This document shows positions 56,131-64,000 of a stretch of 64,000 nt of DNA, piece after piece. Within the stretch, counting starts at the first letter, position 1, and each line of letters begins with the position of its first letter. The notes below the pieces were generated by a model, which saw only the letters and a program-made list of their open reading frames with translations, made no database searches and was not told the origin of the DNA. The position numbers and the translations under genes were made by a program. This DNA is from an uncultured Alphaproteobacteria bacterium (GTDB lineage: Bacteria > Pseudomonadota > Alphaproteobacteria > Rhodospirillales > Rhodospirillaceae), in the NCBI GenBank assembly GCA_900079695.1, contig LT599022.1, positions 1,821,245 to 1,885,244 of the forward strand. Direction: 5' to 3'.

Positions 56131-58244
56131 CGGCCCGCCTCCGGCAGATAGCGCGATGGCTCGAAGGCGTCGATCTGCGCCGGATCGAGAAAGCGCTCGG
56201 CATAGCGGCGCGCCACCCCGCTTTCGAGGAACAGCGCGAACACGTCGGGATCGATCGCGCGCGCATCCGCCATATCCTTGAGGATGCCCACCGCCTCGGA
56301 GAGCGGCTTCGCCTTCTTGTACGGCCGGTCCGCGGCGGTCAGAGCCTCGAACACGTCGGCCACCGCCATGATCCGCGCCGGGATCGAGAGGTCGGCGGCG
56401 GTCAGGCCGCGCGGATAGCCGCTGCCGGTGAGGGTCTCGTGGTGGGTTCCGGCGTATTCCGGCACGCGCCGCAGATGGCGCGGAAACGGCAGGCTTTCGA
56501 GCATCACGATGGTCTGGACGATGTGCTGGTTGATGATCGCGCGTTCTTCGTCGGTGAGGGTACCCTTGCGCACCGAGAGATTGTGCAGTTCGCCGAAGTT
56601 GAAGCGCACCGCGGTGGGCTTGACGGTGAACCCCCAGGAGGGATCGAACGCGGGTTCCGACGGGCCGTGGGCGACGACGTGTTCGCGGCGATCGGCGAGC
56701 AGGCGCTCGACCGCCGGCAGCGGTGCGGGCGGAATCCCTTCCAGGCGCGCGAGCTCGCCGTGAGACAAACCGAGGCGGTCGTCGAAATGCCGCCGCCAGG
56801 GCGTGGCGGCGATCCGCACCAGCCGCGCGACGTCGGCGTCGCTCATCGATTCCGAGCCGACGTTGCATTGCGCCACGAACCCGAAGTCGTCCTCCAACTC
56901 CCGCACCCGCGCGCCGAAGCGGGCGTTCGCCGCGGCCTCGTCCTCGCCCGCGCGCAGCGCTTCCAGGCGCGCGATCTCGGCGTCCCGGCGCAGCACTTCG
57001 AAGCGGGTGCGCACCTCGTGGATGCGGTTGACGACGGTTTCGAGCTTGGTCGCCTTGTCGATCACGAATTCCGGCGTCGTCACCTTGCCGCAGTCGTGCA
57101 GCCACGCGCCGATGCGGAACTCCCGCCATTCCTCGGGCGTGGTGAAGGCGAAATTGGCGAACGGCCCGGCGGTGGCGGCGCTCGCCGCCTCGGCGAGCAT
57201 CAGCGCCAGTTCGGGCACGCGGGCGCAGTGGTTGCCGGTGTACGGGCTCTTCGCGTCGATCGCGCCGGCGACGAAGCGGACCATGCCGTCCATGATGTGG
57301 TCCTGGGAATCCAGCAGCAGGCGGTTGTCGAGCGCGGTCGCCGCCTGTCCGGCAAGGGCCTCGACGAGGCGCTCGATCGCGGGCGGAAACGGCGCCACCG
57401 CGCCGGTTTCCGGGTCGCGCGCGTTGATCAGCTGCAGCGCGCCGATCACCGCCCCGCCGCGCGGCTTGAGCGGCACGGTGAGGAACGATTGCGAGCGGTA
57501 GCCGGTGCGCGCGTCGAACGTGCGGGTGCCGGAAAAATCGAAGCCCTCGGCGCCGTAGGCGTCGTCGATCGCCACCGCGCGTTCGAGGTGGACCGCATGG
57601 CTCACCACGTTGGCATGGTTGGGGCGGCCCTCGCCGTCGTAGAGCGGCACCCCCGGCAACGCGGGCGCCGGACCGTCGGAGCCGCCCTGGCGGATCCGCA
57701 GAACGTCGTTATGGAGAATTTCGAAGCGCAGCACGTCGTCGTCGTCGCGCAGGTAGAGGGTGCCGCCCTCGGCGTTGGCGAGTTCCTTCGCGCCCTCGAC
57801 GATCGATTGCATCAGCCGCGCGGTGTCGCGCTCGGCGGCGAGCGCGATCCCCTGCGCGATCAACCGCTCCAGGCGCACCTGCACCGCTGAGATCTCGCGG
57901 TCGTGACGGGCAAGCGCGCCGCGCAGGGTTTCGAGCGCACCCGCGAGGGCCTCGCATCCGGCGGCCGGCGCGGTACGGCGCGCGCGACTGAAATCGAGAT
58001 CGGCGAGGCGGGCGGCCTCGGCGGCGGCGGCGGCGACACCGCGTTCGATCCGCGATGCCGCGGCGAGGGCGAGCGGCAGAGCGACGCCGAGAACCAGCGC
58101 ACCCGCAAGCGCGGCCCATCCCGCGTTTTCGGGCGCGAACGCCGCGGCGGCGAGGCATACCGATCCGACCGCCGCCGTCAGGATGGCGGCGAGAGCCCCC
58201 TTCAACCCGAGGCGCGGAAAGAAACCCGAATCGAAAACCGACAC
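56127..58244 (-). CDS. GAF and HD-GYP domain protein
   Basis: 705 residues from a GTG start with weak ribosome signal. Two membrane helices (about 15-63), a HAMP-like stretch, a GAF domain (about 140-310), then an HD-GYP phosphohydrolase domain: HDCGK at 383-387, HHE at 601-603 and GSGYP at 607-611. HD-GYP proteins hydrolyse c-di-GMP. About 150 residues (402-555) are inserted between the HD and GYP parts, unlike short HD-GYP proteins. It is coupled to the GNAT gene. An unusual repeat-rich leader precedes it. Confidence 0.93.
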   Translation of the reverse strand: MSVFDSGFFPRLGLKGALAAILTAAVGSVCLAAAAFAPENAGWAALAGALVLGVALPLALAAASRIERGVAAAAAEAARLADLDFSRARRTAPAAGCEALAGALETLRGALARHDREISAVQVRLERLIAQGIALAAERDTARLMQSIVEGAKELANAEGGTLYLRDDDDVLRFEILHNDVLRIRQGGSDGPAPALPGVPLYDGEGRPNHANVVSHAVHLERAVAIDDAYGAEGFDFSGTRTFDARTGYRSQSFLTVPLKPRGGAVIGALQLINARDPETGAVAPFPPAIERLVEALAGQAATALDNRLLLDSQDHIMDGMVRFVAGAIDAKSPYTGNHCARVPELALMLAEAASAATAGPFANFAFTTPEEWREFRIGAWLHDCGKVTTPEFVIDKATKLETVVNRIHEVRTRFEVLRRDAEIARLEALRAGEDEAAANARFGARVRELEDDFGFVAQCNVGSESMSDADVARLVRIAATPWRRHFDDRLGLSHGELARLEGIPPAPLPAVERLLADRREHVVAHGPSEPAFDPSWGFTVKPTAVRFNFGELHNLSVRKGTLTDEERAIINQHIVQTIVMLESLPFPRHLRRVPEYAGTHHETLTGSGYPRGLTAADLSIPARIMAVADVFEALTAADRPYKKAKPLSEAVGILKDMADARAIDPDVFALFLESGVARRYAERFLDPAQIDAFEPSRYLPEAGR

Positions 58245-58646
58245 TGCTACGGACCGTGAAATTCCATGGAATCACCTAACCTTCATCGCGCATATCCGCT
58301 GCCGCGTCCAGTGCCGAGCATCACTCCGGTAAATCCGATTAAAATGATCGGATATTCCCGTTATCCTGTGGCGCGCGGGCATGAGAGAGTGATGCTGTCG
58401 ATTGAAGATGGAACGATCCCTCGGCCCTCCTCGCGAGAGGAGCCAGCGGTTAACGGCAGAAAGAGGACAGTAACCCCACAGTCCCGGCGGCGACGTTTCC
58501 CCCCAGATGTGGTCGCTCGCCGGCTCGGCCGGAAGATCATCCCGACGCGGTTTCCCTCCCCCCCTCTTGGACCGCCAGGGAATTCCGGCAAGACCAGAAA
58601 GGAGCCCTTCCCCCCAGGGCTCCTTTCTTAATTTCCGCACCCGCAG
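58245..58646. other. 400-bp intergenic region with nested inverted repeats
   Basis: Between the HD-GYP start and the TerC stop I find no convincing gene. It contains: a perfect 12-bp palindrome ATTCCATGGAAT (58261-58272); a 10-bp inverted repeat AGCATCACTC / GAGTGATGCT (58317-58326, 58387-58396); inside it ATCCGAT / ATCGGAT (58333-58339, 58347-58353); a GNRA-type hairpin CTCCTC-GCGA-GAGGAG (58427-58442); and the TerC terminator. Confidence 0.7.
58596..58628. terminator. Terminator hairpin 3' of the TerC gene
   Basis: Stem AGAAAGGAGCCCT / AGGGCTCCTTTCT, 13 bp perfect, with a 7-base C-rich loop, 18 bases past the leftward TerC stop. The T-rich side is on the rightward strand (TTTCTTAATTT); it may work both ways. 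Confidence 0.8.
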
Positions 58647-59645
58647 TCAGTCCCGCGCCTCGGCCTCGCGGCCGATCGCGGCGGGTTTCCGCACCAGAGA
58701 GAGCGCGATCGCCCCGCCCAGCAGGACCACCGTCACCCCGAGCGACAGCGCGGGCGGCACGTGGCCGACCAGTTCCGCCCAGAAGATCTTGCCGCCGATG
58801 AACACCAGCACCCCCGCCAGACCATAGTGCAGGTAGCGGAAGCGCCCCACCATCACCGCCAGCACCGAATAGAGCGCGCGCAGGCCGAGGATGGCGAAGA
58901 TGTTGCTGGTGAAGACGATGAAGGTGTCGGTGGTGATCGACAGCACCGCCGGGATCGAATCCAGCGCGAACACCAGATCGGCGGTCTCGATCACGATCAG
59001 CGCCGGCAGCAGCGGCGTCGCCATCAATCTGAGCCCGCGCGCGGTCTTCACCCGTGCGAAGAACGCATGACCGTGGAACTCGCGGGTGATCGGCATCACC
59101 TTGCGTACCACCCGCACCAGCCGCGACTGCTCCGGCTGCTCGGGGTTCTGACCGTGGGAGAGCGCCATCTTGACGCCGGTGAACACCAGGAACGCGCCGA
59201 AGAGGTAGAGGATCCACTCGAATTTGGCGATCATCGCCGCGCCGATCAGGATCATCACGCCGCGCATCGCCACGACGCCGACGATCCCCCAGAACAGCAC
59301 GCGGTGCTGATACTGCCGCGGGATCGCGAACGCGGCGAAGATCGTCGACATCACGAACACGTTGTCGATCGAGAGGCTTTCCTCGACGAGATAGGCGGTG
59401 ACGTAGAGGAGCCCCGCCTCCGCGCCCATGAAATGCCAGACGCCCGCGCCGAAGGCGAGCGCGATGGCGACGTAAAGCGCGGTGAGCAAAAGGCTTTCGC
59501 GTGCGGATTCGACGTGATCGTGGCGGTGCAGAACCCTGAGGTCGAACACCAGCAGGGCCGCGACGAACGCGAGGAACGCGCACCAAAGCCAGGCCGGATG
59601 CCCCGAGATCGGGGTCGCGGCCAAAGGCCAGAGCTGTTCGAACAT
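58647..59645 (-). CDS. TerC-family integral membrane protein
   Basis: 332 residues from the ATG at 59645; the next upstream in-frame start is 59678, neither with a clear ribosome site. About eight membrane helices, with the family motifs ESLSIDNVFVMSTIFAAFAI and ETADLVFALDSIPAVL, whose acids line a metal path. TerC proteins are linked to tellurite tolerance and, in the YkoY/Alx branch, to Mn2+ export. No Mn riboswitch is seen upstream. Flanked by hairpins on both sides. Confidence 0.94.
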   Translation of the reverse strand: MFEQLWPLAATPISGHPAWLWCAFLAFVAALLVFDLRVLHRHDHVESARESLLLTALYVAIALAFGAGVWHFMGAEAGLLYVTAYLVEESLSIDNVFVMSTIFAAFAIPRQYQHRVLFWGIVGVVAMRGVMILIGAAMIAKFEWILYLFGAFLVFTGVKMALSHGQNPEQPEQSRLVRVVRKVMPITREFHGHAFFARVKTARGLRLMATPLLPALIVIETADLVFALDSIPAVLSITTDTFIVFTSNIFAILGLRALYSVLAVMVGRFRYLHYGLAGVLVFIGGKIFWAELVGHVPPALSLGVTVVLLGGAIALSLVRKPAAIGREAEARD

Positions 59646-59784
59646 GTGAGATCGGGAATACGGTCGCGTGCCGTCCACGCGGTTGCAACACGATCCGACA
59701 TCGCGACGAACGTCTTCGCCGCCAGAGGGGCCCGGACCGGGTGATATGACATCCGGATATTACCCCCATGCGCTGAAAAAACAA

Positions 59785-59813
59785 GGCGGAACCGAGGGGG
59801 GATCGGTTCCGCC
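59785..59813 (-). terminator. Intrinsic terminator after the EF-G-like gene
   Basis: GGCGGAACCGA / TCGGTTCCGCC (11 bp) with a 7-base loop, followed on the minus strand by TTGTTTTTT. It terminates the leftward EF-G-like gene. Confidence 0.88.
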
Positions 59814-59888
59814 GACTTAGGGTCTTCAACGATGGATGTCCGGGATATGGGAACCCCCCGGCGCCACCGCCAGGGGGTTCACCGGGGA

Positions 59889-61922
59889 TTATTCGGTCAG
59901 CGCGCGATTGTCGGCAACCGCCTTATCGGCGGCACGGCCGGTGAGTTCCTGAAGATGATCGAACACCCACTCGAAGGTGCCCACGCCCATGGTGAGGGAG
60001 CGCAATTCGAGAATCAGGTCGTGTACCTCCATCTGCGGCACCTGCGCCTTGATCACGTCCCAGCCCGTCCAGCCCGGGCGTTTGTCGTAGCCGAGAATCT
60101 GCGCGCGCCGCTGGCTGAGCGCCCGCTGCGCCTTCGACGTCCACTCCGACGGCACCGCCACCGACACCGCCCAGATCGGCTCCAGCAGGATCGGCTCGCA
60201 TTTCGGCAACGCCGCGCGCATGCCGATCCCCGCCGCGGTCTTGAACGCCATTTCCGAGGAATCGACGGTGTGATAGGAGCCGTCGGTGAGCGTCACCGCC
60301 ACGTCCACCACCGGGAAGCCGAGCGGTCCGCGCACCAGGCTCTCCCGGACCCCCGCCTCGACCGCCGGGATATAGTTCTTCGGCACCACGCCGCCGACAA
60401 TGCGGTCGGTGAAGGCGAACCCCTCGCCCCGCCCCTGCGGCCGCACCTCCAGCATCACGTCGCCGAACTGGCCGTGACCGCCGGTCTGCCGCTTGTGGCG
60501 GCCGCGTTCGGCACACCCCTTGCGGATCGTCTCCTTGAACGGCACGGTCGGCCGCTCGGCCTTGACCTCGACGTTGTAGGCGTTGCGCAGGCGGTCCACC
60601 GCGTTCATCAGGTGAACCTCGCCCATTCCCCACAGCAGCAGTTCGCCGGTATCCGGATTCGGGCCGAACGCCAGCGAGACGTCGTCGGCGACCAGTTTCG
60701 CGAGCGCGGTCGAGAGCTTGACGTCGTCGCCCGCCTTGACGGTGCTGAGCTTGAGGGCGAACAGCGCCTGTGGCGCGCGCGGCCAGTCCTCGGGCGGCAA
60801 CGCCGCTGCCTCGGTGAGCACGTCGCCGGGCTTGACGGTTTCGAGCTTGGAGACCGCCGCGATCCCGCCCACGCCGATCCGCGCGGCCTTGGCGGTTTCG
60901 CTGCCCTGAAGCGTATAGAGCCCGCCGATCTTCTGCCCGGCCAACGTCATGCCGTCGGTCAGATCCTTCTCCCACGCGCGCAGCCAGGCGAGACGGCCGG
61001 TGTGCTGGGCGTGCTGGCTCTTGAACACCTGGGCGACGCCCGCCGGAGTCACCGCCTTGCGGCGCTCCCAAGTCTCCGCGGGATCGGGCGCATCGTGGCG
61101 CAGGGTCTTCCACAGCCGGGTGATGCCGTGGTCGCGCTCCGCCTCGCCGCACAGCACCGGCACCACCAGGTTGGCGGCGAGGTCGCGCTTGAGCGAGGCG
61201 AACACGTCGTCGGTGGCGGGTTCGGCGTCGTTGAGCAACTCCTCCATCAGCGCGTCGTCGAAATCGGCGAGGCTTTCGAGGACCTCCTGCCGCCGCCCCT
61301 GCTCGTCCTCGGCGACCGCCGCCGGAATCGACATCAGGGTCGAGGGCTTGCCCGCCTCGTAATGATAGGCGCGGCGATGGATCAGATCGACGAAACCGGT
61401 GACGTTCTCGCCTTCGACGATCGGCATCTGCCGCATCACCAACGGCCGCTCGGAGACCGCCTGCAGCGCCTCGAGGATGTCGCCGTGGCCCGCCTTGGCG
61501 TGCTCGATGCGGTTGATGAAGATCAAGTGGGGAATTTCGTGGTCGTCGAGGAACTTGAGGTAGGGGGACACCATCACCGCGCGGGTCGGATCGGGATCGC
61601 ACACCACCACGGCGATGTCGCATACCATCAGGGCGTGGCGGGTATCCTGCAGGAATTCGACCGAACCGGGGCAGTCGATGAAGGTCCAGGGATCGTCGAG
61701 ATAGGTGGTGCTCGCCGCCACCGCTTCGGTGCTCATCTCGCGGCTCTTCGCCTCCGCCGGCCAATCGCCGACGCGGCTGCGGTCGGCCGCGGAGCCTTTG
61801 CGGGCAATGCCGCCCGAAACGCTCAGCAACGCCTCCATCAGGCTGGTCTTGCCGCTGGTGTAGGGTCCGACGATGGCGGCGACGCGTGTCGCGCGGCCGG
61901 TGGTCTCCACGTTGTCAGGCAT
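59889..61922 (-). CDS. Elongation factor G-like paralogue with altered G motifs
   Basis: 677 residues from the ATG at 61922, behind GGGAGGAACC; a frame reaching 62066 was trimmed. It has all EF-G domains in order, ending in the EF-G IV/V-like part (QTGGHGQFGDVMLEVRPQGR, HDLILELRSLTMGVGTFEWV). The P-loop is GPYTSGKTS (19-27). The G3 motif is DCPGS (canonical DCPGH), so the catalytic His is Ser. The G4 motif is NRIE instead of NKxD. It probably belongs to the EF-G-like paralogue group and may hydrolyse GTP slowly or bind another nucleotide. Confidence 0.9.
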   Translation of the reverse strand: MPDNVETTGRATRVAAIVGPYTSGKTSLMEALLSVSGGIARKGSAADRSRVGDWPAEAKSREMSTEAVAASTTYLDDPWTFIDCPGSVEFLQDTRHALMVCDIAVVVCDPDPTRAVMVSPYLKFLDDHEIPHLIFINRIEHAKAGHGDILEALQAVSERPLVMRQMPIVEGENVTGFVDLIHRRAYHYEAGKPSTLMSIPAAVAEDEQGRRQEVLESLADFDDALMEELLNDAEPATDDVFASLKRDLAANLVVPVLCGEAERDHGITRLWKTLRHDAPDPAETWERRKAVTPAGVAQVFKSQHAQHTGRLAWLRAWEKDLTDGMTLAGQKIGGLYTLQGSETAKAARIGVGGIAAVSKLETVKPGDVLTEAAALPPEDWPRAPQALFALKLSTVKAGDDVKLSTALAKLVADDVSLAFGPNPDTGELLLWGMGEVHLMNAVDRLRNAYNVEVKAERPTVPFKETIRKGCAERGRHKRQTGGHGQFGDVMLEVRPQGRGEGFAFTDRIVGGVVPKNYIPAVEAGVRESLVRGPLGFPVVDVAVTLTDGSYHTVDSSEMAFKTAAGIGMRAALPKCEPILLEPIWAVSVAVPSEWTSKAQRALSQRRAQILGYDKRPGWTGWDVIKAQVPQMEVHDLILELRSLTMGVGTFEWVFDHLQELTGRAADKAVADNRALTE

Positions 61923-62063
61923 TCTGGTTCCTCCCGCTTCTGGCGGCCGGAAAAGCCTGATGCGCAGCCGGAGGCGGCGTTGCGCCCCCGTCACCCACCT
62001 CGGGCCGAGATCACCCCCGACCTCGTCCCGGCCTTCCGGCCAGTGGTCCCCGACGGGATGACG

Positions 62064-62079
62064 CACCCCGCGCGGGGTG
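62064..62079. repeat. Perfect 16-bp palindrome before the EF-G-like gene
   Basis: CACCCCGCGCGGGGTG followed by TTT, in the gap between the DUF2459 stop and the EF-G-like start. It could be an operator or a small hairpin. Confidence 0.4.
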
Positions 62080-62124
62080 TTTGCGTGCCGTCTTCATGGT
62101 CACAGGAGCGCCCCCCGGATGCAA

Positions 62125-62826
62125 CTAAAATCCCCGCCCGAACGGGTCGGCGTCGGCGCTGCGGACGGCGGGCAGGCGGCGCATCACGTCGCCCGCGAAC
62201 GGCGTCCACACCCCGGTCTCCACACCGGCGGCGCGGAGTGCGCGGGTGGTCCACTGGTTGCATGTGTGGATCGGGGAATAGGATCCGGCGGCGGCGTAGA
62301 ACATGTCGCTGCGGCCGTACCCCCGCAGCGGCCGCGGCGCGCCCGCGGCGTCGCGCAGCAGAGCGGCGTCGACGAAGCCGTCGAGACGGCGGTAGGCATC
62401 CGCGCCGAGGACCAGGAAACGGCAGCCGGATATCGGCGCGCCGCGCAGCAGGTGCACGTGCAGCACGCTCGGCCCGCCGCCGAACAGCGCGCGCCAGGCG
62501 AGACCGGGCCGCAGATCGGACCAGGCGCGGGTTTCGAGATAGAAGTCGCGGTCCCCCCAGCCGACGAGGATCCGGTCGGCGTCCGGAGGCGCGCCGGGAA
62601 AGTCGGCAAAGTCGAGCCGCACGCGCCAGTCGGCTCCGGCGGCGGCGACCGGCAGCAGCAGATCGGTATGGACGCCGTTGTCGCACACGCCGACCTCCAC
62701 ACCCCGCGCGGCGGGCGGCTCTCCCGGCACCGTCCAGCGCGACAGCAGCGCCGCCGCGGCGAGATACGCCAGCGGCGGCAACAGCATCGGCGCGATCGTC
62801 AAAGCCAGGATCCACCGTCGTCGCAT
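62125..62826 (-). CDS. DUF2459 family membrane-anchored protein
   Basis: 233 residues. One N-terminal membrane segment (about 7-29) is followed by the conserved VGVCDNGVHTDLLLPVAAAG motif, VGWGDRDFYLETRAW and THTCNQWTTRALRAAGVETG-like IHTCNQWTTRALRAAGV, as in the conserved family TIGR02117/DUF2459. The His, Asp and Cys residues suggest a hydrolase-like active site, unproved. GAGGCGAA precedes the ATG. Divergent from the next gene. Confidence 0.88.
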   Translation of the reverse strand: MRRRWILALTIAPMLLPPLAYLAAAALLSRWTVPGEPPAARGVEVGVCDNGVHTDLLLPVAAAGADWRVRLDFADFPGAPPDADRILVGWGDRDFYLETRAWSDLRPGLAWRALFGGGPSVLHVHLLRGAPISGCRFLVLGADAYRRLDGFVDAALLRDAAGAPRPLRGYGRSDMFYAAAGSYSPIHTCNQWTTRALRAAGVETGVWTPFAGDVMRRLPAVRSADADPFGRGF

Positions 62827-62910
62827 TTCGCCTCGCTCCGGTTCGGGTGGCCTCGGCGGCGTCATCTCGGGTACCATGCCTCCGACGACCGGACAAGCGG
62901 AGGACGGACC

Positions 62911-63528
62911 TTGCGCACGACGATCGGAAGCGCCCTGTTCGGCGCCGGACGGAGACTCGCGTTCCAGAACCGCACGCCTGCGCCGCCGTTCGCCCGCGCG
63001 CCGCTGTTCACGGTCGCGCCCGGGTGCGCCGCGCTCGCGGGCGACGCGCTGGTCGCGACATTCCGACAATCGCGCACCTGGATCGCCACCTTCGCGGCCG
63101 CGGCGGTTCTGCTCGGCGGCATCGCGGCGGCGCTGGCGCGCAGGCTGCCCGACGGCGGCCCGGCGTGGGCGGTGGCGCTGTTCGGCCTGGGCGCGGCGGC
63201 GCTGGCGTTCGTGGCGCTCTACGCCGGCAGCATGCGCTGCCGCATCCGCGCGGGCGGCGGCACGGTGTCCGCCCTGCAAACCCAGCTGTTCGCCGCCCCC
63301 GCCGGATTCGCACGGCCGCTGGCGGACTACGTCGGCATCGGCGCATGCGAGCGCGACTACACCATCGTCGCCCGCGGCGTAACCTTCACCCGACGCCGCC
63401 ACGTCGCCTACCTCGCCCACCCCGAAGCGGCATTCTGCGTGCCGTTACGCTTCGGCCGGACCCCGGCCCCGGCCGAGTTCCTCGCCGCCGCCGCCGCGAC
63501 CCTCGGGTTGCCTCTGCTCGACGCATGA
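62911..63528 (+). CDS. Hypothetical two-helix membrane protein
   Basis: 205 residues from a TTG start with GGAGG seven bases before it. Two membrane helices (about 54-73 and 84-104) are followed by a cytoplasmic or periplasmic domain (FARPLADYVGIGACERDYTI). No family recognised. It is divergent from the DUF2459 gene. The frame is open farther upstream, but codon pattern and the ribosome site favour 62911. Confidence 0.75.
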   Translation: MRTTIGSALFGAGRRLAFQNRTPAPPFARAPLFTVAPGCAALAGDALVATFRQSRTWIATFAAAAVLLGGIAAALARRLPDGGPAWAVALFGLGAAALAFVALYAGSMRCRIRAGGGTVSALQTQLFAAPAGFARPLADYVGIGACERDYTIVARGVTFTRRRHVAYLAHPEAAFCVPLRFGRTPAPAEFLAAAAATLGLPLLDA

Positions 63529-63556
63529 AAAAGGGCCGGGGGTCTCCCCCCGGCCC
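63527..63556 (-). terminator. Intrinsic terminator of the aminotransferase gene
   Basis: On the minus strand GGGCCGGGGG pairs with CCCCCGGCCC (loop TCTC), followed by TTTTTC. It overlaps the stop of the rightward membrane protein gene. Confidence 0.85.
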
Positions 63557-63579
63557 GTTCGCGTCGTCTTGCGCCCGGA

Positions 63580-64000
<421 letters not shown>

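Noticed and set aside
58317-58396. Hammerhead ribozyme or c-di-GMP riboswitch
   Set aside because: The three-way outline fits, but CTGATGA/GAAA and the c-di-GMP aptamer blocks are absent on both strands.
58245-58646. Mn2+ (yybP-ykoY) riboswitch for the TerC gene
   Set aside because: This region is 3' of the TerC gene and lacks the conserved motifs; the region upstream of TerC also lacks them.

Overview
This is a GC-rich, densely packed bacterial chromosome segment. It is almost certainly from an alphaproteobacterium, most likely Rhodospirillales. The evidence is: a split F0 operon with a b' subunit (atpI-atpB-atpE-atpF'-atpF), a c subunit of Rhodospirillum type, a CcrM-type GANTC methyltransferase beside rnhB, the mutY / DUF721 / dsbA-like / smc neighbourhood, ETF-ubiquinone oxidoreductase, and a family 4-like uracil-DNA glycosylase of the alphaproteobacterial type. 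I see no insertion sequence, prophage, CRISPR array or rRNA. The window is mostly core genome, with regulatory and transport modules between. Most long open frames opposite these genes are GC-driven shadows.

Layout. 1-5.7 kb: an edge-truncated ATP-grasp protein, a soluble chemoreceptor with a recently duplicated PAS domain, a 35-residue Cys/Lys-rich microprotein, a TetR regulator divergent from a small membrane protein across two operators, and a flavodoxin-fold oxidoreductase divergent from a LysR regulator. 5.7-16 kb: a DUF454 protein, tRNA-Gln, ispE, a TPR lipoprotein, ETF-QO, uracil-DNA glycosylase, lytic transglycosylase, rnhB, ccrM and a P-loop NTPase. 16-22.5 kb: a second PAS chemoreceptor, a GNAT acetyltransferase, a degenerate GGDEF/EAL-like protein, a LysE exporter, mutY, a DciA-like protein and a DsbA-like protein. 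22.6-28.9 kb: smc, then the F0 ATP synthase operon with a good sigma-70 promoter and a strong terminator.

28.9-31.2 kb: a ParA-like ATPase and a cobalamin-riboswitch operon (short CobN-like protein plus a BtuF-like binding protein). 31.2-36.8 kb: a LacI-controlled ABC uptake operon ending in a GpdQ-like phosphodiesterase; it probably imports and cleaves an organophosphodiester. 36.9-39.9 kb: an acetyltransferase, an ABC-2 exporter, a nitroreductase and a molbindin with a candidate Mo-box. 39.9-46.2 kb: an ECF sigma / anti-sigma / CnrX-like periplasmic protein / MacA-MacB-NodT module, apparently an envelope-stress-controlled tripartite exporter; its MacA carries a 23-serine tract. 46.3-54.4 kb: late flagellar genes, with fliC-fliD-fliS leftward and flgD-flgE-orf-flgN-flgK-flgL rightward.

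54.6-64 kb: a glycine-zipper surface protein, a GNAT protein, a GAF/HD-GYP protein with a long insertion, an unexplained intergenic region with nested inverted repeats, a TerC membrane protein, a divergent EF-G paralogue with altered G motifs, a DUF2459 protein, a small membrane protein and the 3' part of an aspartate aminotransferase gene.

The best candidates for something undescribed are the 35-residue Cys/Lys protein, the nested inverted repeats before the HD-GYP gene, the CnrYXH-like module driving a MacAB-type pump, and the riboswitch-controlled short CobN-like protein. Function calls rest on motifs read by eye; no database search was run.
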